A DNA stretch of 43,254 nucleotides from a virus: positions 1-43,254 of IMG/VR virus record IMGVR_UViG_3300037587_000427, one strand, 5' to 3'. The notes under the pieces are model-generated. The model did not search any database and was not told the DNA's origin. It worked only from the letters and a program-made list of their open reading frames with translations. Positions 5,893 through 14,014 of the stretch are shown piece after piece. Numbering within the stretch: the stretch's first letter is position 1; every line of letters starts with the position of its first letter. Both the position numbers and the translations under genes were made by a program.

Positions 5893-6433
5893 TTCACCCC
5901 CGTGGACGCACCCGAGGCATACCCGGGAAGGCACAAAATGCGGGGACAGCTATCTGTCCGAAGCTGGGCACCTCTGCCGCATTCCTGGCCCCGAGATCCG
6001 CAGGCCACCAGCGCCGGAGGACCGTGCCATGGTGTATCTGGAGCGGGAAAAAATGCCGGTTACCCTCGGCGTTACCATTACCCCCGAGGTACAACGAATA
6101 ATCGACGCGCTGTACCGATGCAAGAACGAGCCCTGCGGACTTCGGTTCTCTGGCATGTCCTGTCCGGTCTGCCACACACCTCGCGATCTGGATCTGTCTG
6201 ATATCTGCGGCCAGCTGAGTCCGTTTATCCAGAAAATTTACGACAACGAGGCTGCGCTGGTTGCTCTGGCCGGAAGCCTTCCAAGCGATGCGCGCATCCG
6301 TCACGTCGGATTCCAGACCGAGCGATGCGTTATCAGCTTTGACGATCAGTGCGGGTCTACTGAGGAAATCGTTTTATCCATTGATGAGCTGCAGGAGTGG
6401 CTCGACTCCCTGGGGGCACCCGATGGCGATTAA
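5885..6433 (+). CDS. Two-part accessory protein with Cys-rich centre, 182 aa
   Basis: The gene overlaps both neighbours. Residues 50-75 include MPVTLGVTITPEVQRIIDAL, which echoes the GV-type strand of the paralogous small proteins on either side. Residues 77-97 contain CKNEPCG and CPVCHTP, a likely zinc knuckle or ribbon. The C-terminal 80 residues (FQTERCVISFDDQCGSTEE and IDELQEWLDSLG) look like a small alpha/beta domain. No family is identified. Confidence 0.7.
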   Translation: MSNSPPWTHPRHTREGTKCGDSYLSEAGHLCRIPGPEIRRPPAPEDRAMVYLEREKMPVTLGVTITPEVQRIIDALYRCKNEPCGLRFSGMSCPVCHTPRDLDLSDICGQLSPFIQKIYDNEAALVALAGSLPSDARIRHVGFQTERCVISFDDQCGSTEEIVLSIDELQEWLDSLGAPDGD

Positions 6434-6689
6434 CGGGCAAGACCTGCAGATATCTATCCTGGACCCCCAGACAGGAGAGTGGAGCCCCATCGGCGTCGCC
6501 GTCGTATCCGACCCGATTCCGGGGTACCCTGACTGTGTATCGGTCGGTTTCCATGTCCAGCAACGGGATCCGATCCTGGAGGACATCGAAGCACTGGCCA
6601 ATTTTTGGCACGAGTTCGTCGGGCCGATGCGTCCGCCGGTGATCTGGTTCTGTGACTCGGAGGCACCCGATGGCAGTAATTTACCGTAA
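6423..6689 (+). CDS. Small protein with LQISI-DP-TG domain, 88 aa
   Basis: It starts at the ATG at 6423, which overlaps the preceding stop by eleven bases; a longer in-frame reading from 6261 would run deep into the neighbour. Residues 8-25 repeat the motif LQISILDPQTGEWSPIGV found at 5620. The rest is acidic and Trp/Phe-rich (ALANFWHEFVGPMRPPVIWF). The function is unknown. Confidence 0.7.
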   Translation: MAINGQDLQISILDPQTGEWSPIGVAVVSDPIPGYPDCVSVGFHVQQRDPILEDIEALANFWHEFVGPMRPPVIWFCDSEAPDGSNLP

Positions 6690-6909
6690 ACCGCTCCCCT
6701 GCAGCTGCGGCAACGATGCCCGCGTTCTCACGACACTGGGGTGGATCACCGCCGGCTGTATCCGATGTAACGAATGGTCGGGTCCCTACCAACAGCAGTG
6801 GCGTGCGATCCGTGACTGGAATCGCCGGCGCACTTCACATCGAAACATGTCGGCCAGTGGGACTGCTCTCGCTGAGACGGCTCTGGAGGAACAATATGCA
6901 GATAAATAA
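6670..6909 (+). CDS. Lar-like zinc-ribbon protein, putative restriction-alleviation family, 79 aa
   Basis: Two cysteine pairs in the Lar arrangement, CSCG (residues 10-13) and CIRC (27-30), are followed by the family-typical ending WRAIRDWNRR. Lar of Rac prophage alleviates type I restriction by modulating host restriction-modification; many phage proteins share only the zinc-ribbon plan, and their role is untested. The start at 6670 overlaps the previous gene by 20 bases and carries a GGAGGCACCCG ribosome site. The anti-restriction function is an inference from family resemblance. Confidence 0.65.
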   Translation: MAVIYRKPLPCSCGNDARVLTTLGWITAGCIRCNEWSGPYQQQWRAIRDWNRRRTSHRNMSASGTALAETALEEQYADK

Positions 6910-7270
6910 CCCATTCGCCCGGACGGCTCTGGCCGATGCTGTGGCGGTCAATCCGGTGGACGACAAGCTGGCCGAACAAGTGCGCCAAGAAATGGTCGCA
7001 GCCTGGCAGAAATCCCTCGCAAGTTTCGAGGAGGCTTTTTTCTGGGGTCCGGACGGTCCTCCGCAGGGTACCGGCTGCACAGGCACAGCAACGATCAGTA
7101 ATATCGACCTGGCCGAGCTAGAGAAATTCGCGCTCAATATTGAATACGTCCCCTCGAATCCGGAGTATTCTGATCGATTAAGCGGGCGTTCCCAGTGGAT
7201 GTTCGAGCAATACCTAGAGATCCGTAAGCCTGACCCCCGCGCTGTTATCGTCGTTAACCCTACCGTCTAG
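6896..7270 (+). CDS. Unknown acidic protein, last gene of the accessory operon, 124 aa
   Basis: The ATG at 6896 has GGAGGA six bases upstream, so the longer frame from 6716 is rejected. The product is acidic and helical in its first half (DKLAEQVRQEMVAAWQKS) with a Gly-rich loop (WGPDGPPQGTGCTGTAT). The C-terminal half includes WMFEQYLEIRKPDPRAVIVV. No family is recognised. It is followed by the long non-coding block. Confidence 0.7.
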   Translation: MQINNPFARTALADAVAVNPVDDKLAEQVRQEMVAAWQKSLASFEEAFFWGPDGPPQGTGCTGTATISNIDLAELEKFALNIEYVPSNPEYSDRLSGRSQWMFEQYLEIRKPDPRAVIVVNPTV

Positions 7271-7412
7271 CTCCCTGATATCCCCGCCACCGTTTGCCGT
7301 TCTCTACAGGGCGGCTCTGGCCGTCTACCTCAAGCCGGCTTCGTCCGTCCTCCTGTACACGGCATAGTCCCTCAAGTTATAAAGCCGGCCTCGTTATAAC
7401 CCCAAGTTGTGC

Positions 7413-7439
7413 TTGTACCACTTTGTACCGGTTTGTGCC
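7413..7439 (+). repeat. Three helically phased 10-bp direct repeats (TTGTACC/TTGTGCC)
   Basis: TTGTACC at 7413-7419, TTGTACC at 7423-7429 and TTGTGCC at 7433-7439 repeat at exactly ten-base intervals. A fourth copy of the first unit, extended to CTTGTACCACTTT, occurs at 7506-7518. One-turn spacing suggests cooperative protein binding on one DNA face, as for iterons or operator arrays. Confidence 0.7.
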
Positions 7440-7712
7440 GCTTTTTAAATAAAAGTGACACGCCCGCAGGCCCCGAACCCCCTAGTCTGGGAGCATTCTG
7501 TGTCACTTGTACCACTTTATTTTCTAAACTATTTAAAAGTAATATATAAATATAGAATACCGTATTAAGGACGGTATACAGGATATATACCTGCGAGAAT
7601 TAGAAAGTTCTCGAAATAAAGTGGTCCAAGTGACACACTATCCCCACAGCCCCCGTGCTTATTGGCCTGCAAGCGTGTCACTTTTCCTCAGAAAGCGGCA
7701 CAAACCGGCACA
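7424..7712. repeat. Large interrupted palindrome centred at 7568, with iterated AAGTGACAC motif
   Basis: Outer arms 7424-7472 and 7664-7712 are inverted copies: 20 of 21 matched over the outer part, a divergent six-base patch, then 13 matched bases (AAAAGTGACACGC), two mismatches and seven more. Inner arms 7500-7521 and 7615-7636 match at 21 of 22. Both pairs share the same symmetry axis, 7568. Near the axis are hairpins ATACCGT/ACGGTAT (7557-7577), CAGG/CCTG (7580-7594 region) and CGAGAA/TTCTCG (7594-7613 region). AAGTGACAC occurs in both orientations at 7453, 7500, 7628 and 7675. Confidence 0.9.
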
Positions 7713-7926
7713 TTATACGCCTAAGTCCTTGATTTAATTGACCTTTGCGGCTTTTTAGCACAAGTGACACGCTTTCCCCGCATCGATGACACACTCTTAT
7801 CCCCGGTATCTGTGGCGAGTCTGGACGGCTGCGCTCCTCGTTCGGCTTTATCTGTCCGGCTTTCTAACCTGCTAGCTCTCCGGGTACCGTCTCAACCGGC
7901 TTACCAGGACGGCTGCTGCAGCCCAG

Positions 7927-7956
7927 TTGGCAGGCTGTCTGTATATGATGTACACT
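7927..7956 (+). promoter_or_regulatory. Probable promoter before the terminase genes
   Basis: TTGGCA (7927-7932), an 18-base spacer and TACACT (7951-7956), 31 bases before the ATG at 7988. The downstream sequence ACTCACCA also follows the -10 of the site at 10385, so the two may be related late promoters. Moderate match only. Confidence 0.45.
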
Positions 7957-7987
7957 CACCAGCAACACAACTTTCAGGATTTTGGAA

Positions 7988-8680
7988 ATGGCGAGCGGGG
8001 CCGGCGTGAGCACATTGGAGGCCGACAAGGCTGCAGAGGTCGATAGAATTTATGCCCTCTATGAGAAGCTGACAGAGTTAGAGCAGCGTCTCCTCCACCA
8101 TAAGGACAAGGGCTGCGGTCTGACCGACTCGTATCTGAAAGCCTGCATGGACCTTATGCGGAAGCCTGGCAAGTATCCACACACGGCATCGTATGACATA
8201 TTCCGACGACCCAAGGTCCAGAAGTATCGGCAGGAGTCCAGGAAGGTCCAGAAATTTGCCGGGTTCAAGTCTGATATTATGTCCCGGGAAGAGATGGCCC
8301 AGAGGCTCACTGTATTAGCCAGGGGGCGGATCCGTGACGTCATTGGCACATCGGTCATCGCATCGTCTGACGGCCAGGTACTCGGTCGCAGGCTGCTTGT
8401 GGGTGACCTGGAAGACATGACCGACGAGCAGGCCTCTCTCATCCGTGAGATCAAGGACACCAAGGACGGCATCTCTATCAAGATATACGACTCCCAGTCG
8501 GCCATGAAACAGCTTTCCGACATACAGGGCTATAATGCTCCGGACGTGCAAGAAATCCACATGGGTGGCGGTGCTGCCCGGCCTGACATCCTACTGCCAG
8601 ACAAGGAAGCCGACGCGGCCATGAAAGCACTGGAACCGGATGTCCCGGATCCCGGTGAACCGGAGCTCCCCGAGTCATGA
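7988..8680 (+). CDS. terS: Terminase small subunit
   Basis: AGGA lies eight bases before the ATG; a TTG two codons upstream is less likely. The product (230 aa) fits Terminase_2-like small subunits: an N-terminal helical DNA-recognition part with LKACMDLMRKPGKYP and DIFRRPKVQKYRQESR (the 'ml-x-P-x-V-x-x-Y' region), then a helix MSREEMAQRLTVLARGRIRD. A middle beta segment and an acidic, Pro-rich C-terminal tail follow, probably contacting the large subunit. It overlaps the large subunit gene by four bases and sits directly after the symmetric non-coding element, which could be its recognition site. The assignment rests on pattern and position. Confidence 0.8.
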   Translation: MASGAGVSTLEADKAAEVDRIYALYEKLTELEQRLLHHKDKGCGLTDSYLKACMDLMRKPGKYPHTASYDIFRRPKVQKYRQESRKVQKFAGFKSDIMSREEMAQRLTVLARGRIRDVIGTSVIASSDGQVLGRRLLVGDLEDMTDEQASLIREIKDTKDGISIKIYDSQSAMKQLSDIQGYNAPDVQEIHMGGGAARPDILLPDKEADAAMKALEPDVPDPGEPELPES

Positions 8681-10275
8681 TCTGGCCTCCTGATTATCAC
8701 GCCGAAGTCGCACGCCGTGCCCAGATTGACGATGCCGTTATGGCCACCGCTGACCCGGTTGCGACGGCATACCGGTTTTACAGTAAGCGGCCAGGCCGAT
8801 TCGTGACTGACTGCTGCGTCACCTACGACCCCAGGAACGCCGGGACCAATCGACCCACGACAATGCCATTCGTCATGTTCCAAAGACAGCACGACCTCAT
8901 CGACGAGCTCTGGTTGTGCGTCCAGACCCGTGAACCCCTGTTGATTGAGAAGACTCGCGACATGGGCGCCACTTGGGCCTGTGCGGCATTCTCTGTCTGG
9001 ATGTGGTTGTTCCAGGATGGCAGCTCAGTTGGATGGGGCAGCCGTAAAGAGCAGCTGGTCGACAAGCTGGGCGATCCGGACAGCATATTTGAGAAGATCC
9101 GCATCATCATCAAGAACATGCCCGTCTATCTGGTACCCGAGGGGCTGACCCAGAAGACTCACCTCGTGTACATGAAGTGCATCAATCCACTCAACGGCTC
9201 CACGATCACCGGGGAGGCCGGCGACAATATTGGCCGGGGCGGTCGTAAAACGATGTATTTCAAGGACGAGTCAGCGCATTACGTCCGGCCTGAGCTCATC
9301 GAGGCAGCCCTGGGCGACAACACCGACGTGCCCATCGATATCTCTTCGGTCAATGGTGCGGGTAACTTATTCTACAAGCGCCGGCATGGCGGCGGGACTC
9401 GTGTGTTCATTATGGACTGGCGAGATCACCCGGCCAAGAACGACGCCTGGTACAAGAAACGAAAGGACAAGGCGGTCTCGGAAGGCTTAGAGCACATCTT
9501 CGCCCAGGAGGTCGACCGTGATTATACGGCCGCTGTGTCGGGGATCTTCATTCCGGCCAAGTGGGTGCGGGCTTGTATCGATGCCCACAAGAAACTCGGA
9601 TGGACGGCTTCGGGCTTGATCCGGGTCGGCTTGGATCCTGCAGACGACAGCATCGACAGAGACCGTACTGCGCGGACCACGGTACACGGGAACATCGCTA
9701 CCCATTGCGTCAGCTGGGCCGGTGAGGACACCAGCGTGTCAGCGCAGTGGACCTGGGATCATTGCCTCGAAGTCGGGGCCGATGAGTACCGATACGAATC
9801 GAACGGCGTCGGCGCTGGCATCAAGGGCAAGACCAACGAGCTGAGGCTCGGCAACCAATTGAAGCCGGACGTCCTCAAATGGACGGCGGGCGGCGGCGTG
9901 GTCAATCCAGATGCCGAGTATGCCAAAGACAAGGCCAACGAGGACATGTTCGCCGACAACATCGCACAGGCCTGGTGGCTGCTCCGTGATCGATGCCGGA
10001 AGACGTACCGGATGATCGAAGGCCTGGAGACGTACCCATTCGACGAGCTATTCAGCATCGACAGCAGCACCGTCGAGGAGATGGATGAGCTGGTTACCGA
10101 GATGTCACAGCCTCTCAGAGTGCAGGATGGCCATGGCCTTGTCAGGCGTGAACCCAAGCAAGGACCCAATAGCATGAAGAAACGCGGGATCGCATCGCCT
10201 AACAGGGTGGACTCGCTGATCATCGCCACGGCACCGATTGAGGACGACAGCGCTGCAGGTGTCTGGGGACGGTAG
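8677..10275 (+). CDS. terL: Terminase large subunit (packaging ATPase-nuclease)
   Basis: It is the motor that cuts concatemers and pumps DNA into the prohead through the portal. The 532-aa product carries an adenine-binding region MPFVMFQRQHDLI (63-75), a Walker A variant EKTRDMGATW (91-100), which is the usual non-GKT form of this terminase branch, and Walker B MYFKDESAHY with Asp197/Glu198. The C-terminal RNase H-like nuclease begins at LIRVGLDPADD (Asp320), and a late acidic segment, ETYPFDELFSIDSS, supplies another likely metal ligand. Length and order are normal. ATGA overlap with the small subunit supports coupling. Confidence 0.95.
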   Translation: MIWPPDYHAEVARRAQIDDAVMATADPVATAYRFYSKRPGRFVTDCCVTYDPRNAGTNRPTTMPFVMFQRQHDLIDELWLCVQTREPLLIEKTRDMGATWACAAFSVWMWLFQDGSSVGWGSRKEQLVDKLGDPDSIFEKIRIIIKNMPVYLVPEGLTQKTHLVYMKCINPLNGSTITGEAGDNIGRGGRKTMYFKDESAHYVRPELIEAALGDNTDVPIDISSVNGAGNLFYKRRHGGGTRVFIMDWRDHPAKNDAWYKKRKDKAVSEGLEHIFAQEVDRDYTAAVSGIFIPAKWVRACIDAHKKLGWTASGLIRVGLDPADDSIDRDRTARTTVHGNIATHCVSWAGEDTSVSAQWTWDHCLEVGADEYRYESNGVGAGIKGKTNELRLGNQLKPDVLKWTAGGGVVNPDAEYAKDKANEDMFADNIAQAWWLLRDRCRKTYRMIEGLETYPFDELFSIDSSTVEEMDELVTEMSQPLRVQDGHGLVRREPKQGPNSMKKRGIASPNRVDSLIIATAPIEDDSAAGVWGR

Positions 10276-10384
10276 ACAGCCCGAAACCTGCGCGCCTACT
10301 GGCTGGCCATAAATCGGCTTTCTGTCGAAACGGGGATTCCCGTATCGGATCCGGCCTCGTGGTGGCGGATATTCCGCTCCGTGG

Positions 10385-10390
10385 TATACT
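10385..10390 (+). promoter_or_regulatory. Extended -10 element upstream of the portal gene
   Basis: TATACT at 10385-10390 is preceded by TGG, giving an extended -10 (TGnTATACT); no good -35 is seen at the expected distance. It is followed by ACTCACCA, as at 7954. It lies in the 144-bp gap between the terminase and portal genes, 30 bases before the portal ATG. Confidence 0.5.
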
Positions 10391-10419
10391 CACCAAAACA
10401 ACGCACACAAGGCGGCCAC

Positions 10420-11781
10420 ATGTTCGAATTTTTCCGCAAGCCTAAACGACAGATTATCGACGTCAACTCGCAGACCCAGCAGATGGGCTTTTTCATGAAT
10501 GCGATCACCCACACGATCCGCCGTCTCACCAGCAGCAGGGGGCAGGGCGTCTCACCCGATGGAAAGCGCGATTATAATGAGCTATTCGGATACGGGGAGC
10601 ATCTCGCATACCGGAATTACTTCGCCATGTATCGGCGGGGCGGTATTGCGAAAAACATTGTCGACGCGCCAGCCAAGGCATGCTGGAGAGACCGGCCTAC
10701 TATCCGAGACGGCGACACGGCCATCTTGGTCGAAGAGATGCAAGCCCTGGAAAACCTCGGCATGCTGCGGAAGTTGGAACGGGCGGACATTATGAACCGG
10801 GTCGGCTCGTTCGCTGTCCTCATGGTTATGGTTCCGGATGGCATGGAGCTCGATCAGCCTGTGGGGTCTGCGTCCAATCTGGACCAAGTGTCATTTATGC
10901 CATTCAACGAGGACGGGGTCACGATCTCCGAATGGGACGTCGATGTCGTCTCCCGGCGTTACGGAATGCCCAAGATGTACGAACTACGGACGACCGATAT
11001 GCAGGGCAACAGCCGGCAGCGGATCTCGACGATACCCGTCAAGGTTCACTGGTCCCGGGTGGTCCACATGGCCGAGGACTCGCTCGATTCCGACTTCGAG
11101 GGCAGCTCAGCACTGGAGGCACCCTGGAACAACCTAATCGATTTGATCAAAGTCAGGGGCGGATCAGGAGAGGCTTTTTTCCGAAATGCTCGCCGGGTAT
11201 TCACCCTCACAGCCCGGGACAAAGTCAAGCTGGACGACGAAGCGATGACCGCCCTCCAGGAGGAAGCGGACGAGTTTTCCAATGGGTGGCGAGACGTTAT
11301 GCGCCTGCAGGGTGTGGAAGCCGATCAGCTACCTGTCGAGATTGCCAGCCCGCGTGATTCCTTTGACACCATTATGGAGGAGCTGGCCGGTATTACTCGC
11401 CAGCCCATCCGCAGGCTGCTGGGTAAAGGCGCCGGACAGCTGGCAGGGTCTGAGGACCGGCTGGCCTGGAATAGTGTGATCGATGACCGGCAGCGGACAG
11501 AATGTTCTGACTGGCTGCTGGGCAGTGAGGCCATCCCGGGCGTGCTGAGCATCCTCGCAGAGGCGGGGCTCATCAAATTAGGTACCACGCCACGAGTAGA
11601 CTGGCCGGTCCAGGAGGCGCTCTCTGCTATTGAGGAGGCCAAGATCGCGGATACTCGGGCCAGTGCTATTTCTAAGCTGGTGACGGCGTCGGATGTAGCT
11701 GGAGAGACCATCGATCTGAAAGAGGCCAGCATCGCGGTCGGTTTGCCGAGTGCTATCTTTGACCAGGAGGAGATCGACTAA
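10420..11781 (+). CDS. Portal protein (DUF1073 family)
   Basis: The portal forms the dodecameric ring at one capsid vertex through which DNA passes. The 453-aa product has DUF1073-type features: YRNYFAMYRRGGIAKNIVDA near residue 65-85 (the region preceding the usual W-R motif, here CWRDRPT), a central beta-rich part with VHWSRVVHM, ITRQPIRRLLGKGAGQLAGS in the C-terminal half, and a final helical stretch ending at an overlap with the next gene. The ATG at 10420 follows AAGGCGG; starting upstream at 10381 would place the start on the promoter. The order terminase-portal-MuF supports the role. Automated tools may label this family 'anti-CBASS Acb1-like'; context argues against that. Confidence 0.9.
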   Translation: MFEFFRKPKRQIIDVNSQTQQMGFFMNAITHTIRRLTSSRGQGVSPDGKRDYNELFGYGEHLAYRNYFAMYRRGGIAKNIVDAPAKACWRDRPTIRDGDTAILVEEMQALENLGMLRKLERADIMNRVGSFAVLMVMVPDGMELDQPVGSASNLDQVSFMPFNEDGVTISEWDVDVVSRRYGMPKMYELRTTDMQGNSRQRISTIPVKVHWSRVVHMAEDSLDSDFEGSSALEAPWNNLIDLIKVRGGSGEAFFRNARRVFTLTARDKVKLDDEAMTALQEEADEFSNGWRDVMRLQGVEADQLPVEIASPRDSFDTIMEELAGITRQPIRRLLGKGAGQLAGSEDRLAWNSVIDDRQRTECSDWLLGSEAIPGVLSILAEAGLIKLGTTPRVDWPVQEALSAIEEAKIADTRASAISKLVTASDVAGETIDLKEASIAVGLPSAIFDQEEID

Positions 11782-13070
11782 TGACTCACCCGGTACCGTT
11801 TAGAAGAGGACAGAATGGCCAATTCGGCAACGCACTGACTGACATCGTAGGCCGCCAGGCGTTCGCTTCCATCTTCGGGGAGCTGGTCACAGCCAGCCGT
11901 AGCGACGACATATCTGTCCAATTTCAATACAATAATTCGGACAACGACCTCGTAATCGTGGCGCCCACGGGTACCGGGTTCGAGTCTAACGCAAACAGCA
12001 TGATGAGAGTCGGCACGGGTGCGGGCATCGGAGGCCAGACGGTATTCAGTAAAGACGCGATCCGGTACCGGCCCGGGCACGAGGCTTACAGCCAGTTTAC
12101 TGCGAGATTCGAGGGAGCCGATGTCGGCGTCAATCAGATGGTCGGAATCGGCAACGGGGACGACCGGATCTGCTTCGGGACTAAAGACGGCGTCCTGGGT
12201 CGGTGGTTTCAGGAAGGCGGCAACCCGCCGATTTTCACTCCGAGGGCCAGCTTCAAGGGCGACACCCTGGACGGCTCCGGAGAGGATAGCAACCCGTCGG
12301 GGTTTGACTGGCAGGCGGACAAAAGTATCATTTTCTATCCGGTGTACGGCTGGCTGGGCATCGCGCCTATAATCTGGCTGGTGTTCGGCGGCTTCGAGTT
12401 AGGCTGGATAGTAGCCGACTGGCAGGACGAGACGAACATCGCCACAGAGCCGCATCTGCAGAACCCGTCGCTCCCTATGGTATGCGAGAGCATCCGGACA
12501 GCCGGAACCGGGGACGCTTTCATCGAGACGAGCTCCTGGAGAGCCGGGTCGGTGGGCGGCCAGGAGGAAGACAACGCGAGTAATCGGGGCTTTGCTGACT
12601 TTGCGCTCAACTATTCGGCCAGCCAGACACTCAACGTCCACAGACATTTATTTACACTGCGATCAAAAACGGCGTTCCAGGGCAAAACGAACCACGTCCG
12701 GGCAAAAGTCGAGATCCTGCGGTCGATCTCTGCGGCCAACAAGGATACCGTCATCGCGGCGGTACCGACCGCGATACTCCGATCAAAGGACCCGGTATTC
12801 GCTGCCGCCCTGGACGCGGACTACACCGATGCCAATACTGCGAACAGCGTCATGGAGGTGGCTGACATCAATGCAACGATTAGCGCGGCTCTGTCGAAGT
12901 CGGAGATCGCTGACCTGGTTGTCCTGCCTGCGCTTGATACGGCAGTCAATTTAGACATACTGCGGTTTTTCATATATCCGGCGGGGGAGATCTCGTTTAT
13001 CCAGCTGTCGGACGGGACGGCGATCAACGGCACTGTGAGCCAGCAGATCAACTGGACCGAGGAGTTCTGA
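11781..13070 (+). CDS. Putative virion structural protein, beta-rich, 429 aa
   Basis: The ATG overlaps the portal stop by one base. The sequence is dominated by Gly, Asn, Asp, Thr and aromatic residues with alternating hydrophobicity, typical of a beta-sandwich or appendage protein. It has a Gly-rich N terminus (MRVGTGAGIGGQTVF), a hydrophobic aromatic patch at about 185-210 (YGWLGIAPIIWLVFGGF) and a C-terminal domain ending in NWTEEF. There is no signal peptide. Placement between portal and MuF-like genes suggests a capsid- or vertex-associated component, perhaps a head fibre or receptor-contacting protein. The family is not recognised. Confidence 0.75.
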   Translation: MTHPVPFRRGQNGQFGNALTDIVGRQAFASIFGELVTASRSDDISVQFQYNNSDNDLVIVAPTGTGFESNANSMMRVGTGAGIGGQTVFSKDAIRYRPGHEAYSQFTARFEGADVGVNQMVGIGNGDDRICFGTKDGVLGRWFQEGGNPPIFTPRASFKGDTLDGSGEDSNPSGFDWQADKSIIFYPVYGWLGIAPIIWLVFGGFELGWIVADWQDETNIATEPHLQNPSLPMVCESIRTAGTGDAFIETSSWRAGSVGGQEEDNASNRGFADFALNYSASQTLNVHRHLFTLRSKTAFQGKTNHVRAKVEILRSISAANKDTVIAAVPTAILRSKDPVFAAALDADYTDANTANSVMEVADINATISAALSKSEIADLVVLPALDTAVNLDILRFFIYPAGEISFIQLSDGTAINGTVSQQINWTEEF

Positions 13071-13072
13071 GC

Positions 13073-14014
13073 ATGGCATTATCGACGAACCCCACCAAGA
13101 CCAGAGGCGACGAGAAGCGCTGGAGACGGGAAATAAACAAACGGTGGCGAGAATTCACTGCAGAGATCACCGCCGAGCTGAAACGCATCGATACCCTGGA
13201 TCGGAATGATCCGGCCTCGCTGGCGTTCAATGCTGAGGATCCGTTCACGGCATCCCCGGCTCAGCTGCGTGCATATATGGTTTTCCTGCAGACTCGTATC
13301 GACAGGATCTTGCTGGGTACCACGGCGCCACCTAATTGGCAAGCGCAGCACCAGCTCGACTCGTATCGTAGAGGCGTTGAGCGTGCTACGGCTGCCCTGA
13401 TATCGCAGGGAGCCAGCCCGGAGCTCACCGCCGTCGACCAGGCCGTCGCTGCCCAGATCACCGGGGACTTTACTGCTCGGCCTACGCTGGGTACTTTCTC
13501 CGCTGGGGCCTTGGGCGCGCCGATTCACCAAGATACCTTGGAATTTTTGTTCACCCGGTCATACGAGTCACTAAACAAATGGACCGACATAATGGCCGCC
13601 GAGGTCCGTCAGATATTGTTCGAGGGTGTCCGGGATGGTAAAGGAATCCGGGAGCTCACTCGCCAGATCGTCAAGCGGGTCGGTGTCAGTAAGAGCAACG
13701 CGGAACGGATCGCCCGGACTGAGACAATTCAGGCATTCCAGCGGGGCAGTAACAACGCCTCAGCGCGTGCCAGCGAGATTGCGGGCATTGAGATCAAACA
13801 ACGCTGGATCACCGCCAGAGACGGCAGGGTGCGCCACCAGCACGCTATCTGGCACGGAACAGTCACCAGCGTCCAGGAAGCGAACCGGCGGATCGGTGTC
13901 AGCCCCTGGAATTGTCGCTGTGCGGTGATCCCGGTCATACCGGAAGCCGATACAGAGAGGAAGCGGGAGAAATTTTCCGCCGAGCGTACCGAGCTGCTGG
14001 CGCTGGAAGAGTAG
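13073..14014 (+). CDS. Head morphogenesis protein (Mu gpF / SPP1 gp7-like)
   Basis: The 313-aa product shows the C-terminal MuF-like block: RIARTETIQAFQRGS (residues about 218-232), ITARDGRVRHQHA (about 244-256) and PWNCRCAVIPV near residue 285. The last carries the two cysteines and the Arg-x-x-His pattern usual in this minor head protein. The N-terminal 130 residues are helical and charged. Homologues bind the portal, are carried in few copies in the head and influence DNA retention or ejection. The gene follows the structural gene with a two-base gap. Confidence 0.9.
   Translation: MALSTNPTKTRGDEKRWRREINKRWREFTAEITAELKRIDTLDRNDPASLAFNAEDPFTASPAQLRAYMVFLQTRIDRILLGTTAPPNWQAQHQLDSYRRGVERATAALISQGASPELTAVDQAVAAQITGDFTARPTLGTFSAGALGAPIHQDTLEFLFTRSYESLNKWTDIMAAEVRQILFEGVRDGKGIRELTRQIVKRVGVSKSNAERIARTETIQAFQRGSNNASARASEIAGIEIKQRWITARDGRVRHQHAIWHGTVTSVQEANRRIGVSPWNCRCAVIPVIPEADTERKREKFSAERTELLALEE

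Larger units (their letters stand above)
7271..7987. other. 717-bp non-coding block between accessory and late genes
   Basis: No convincing gene is found here on either strand. It contains a 7-bp inverted repeat GTTATAA/TTATAAC (7376-7382, 7394-7400), three in-phase TTGTACC-type repeats (7413, 7423, 7433), the large symmetric inverted repeat centred at 7568, another AAGTGACAC copy at 7762-7770 and a promoter-like site at 7927. The middle (about 7520-7620) is strikingly AT-rich compared with the genome. Candidates are a replication origin, a terminase recognition (cos/pac) site or a master regulatory region. Confidence 0.75.

Noticed and set aside
7764-8009. 81-aa plus-strand ORF in the non-coding block
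   Set aside because: Ser/Leu/Arg-rich random-looking product, no ribosome site, and it overlaps the promoter and start of the terminase small subunit.
8947-8976. Missing Walker A lysine in the large terminase (KTRDMGATW instead of GKT/S)
   Set aside because: This variant form is normal for this branch of terminases; Walker B and nuclease residues are intact.
10420-11781. Reading the portal protein as an anti-CBASS (Acb1-like) protein
   Set aside because: The DUF1073 family is sometimes given that label by automated tools, but length, position after terminase and before MuF, and overall pattern fit a portal.
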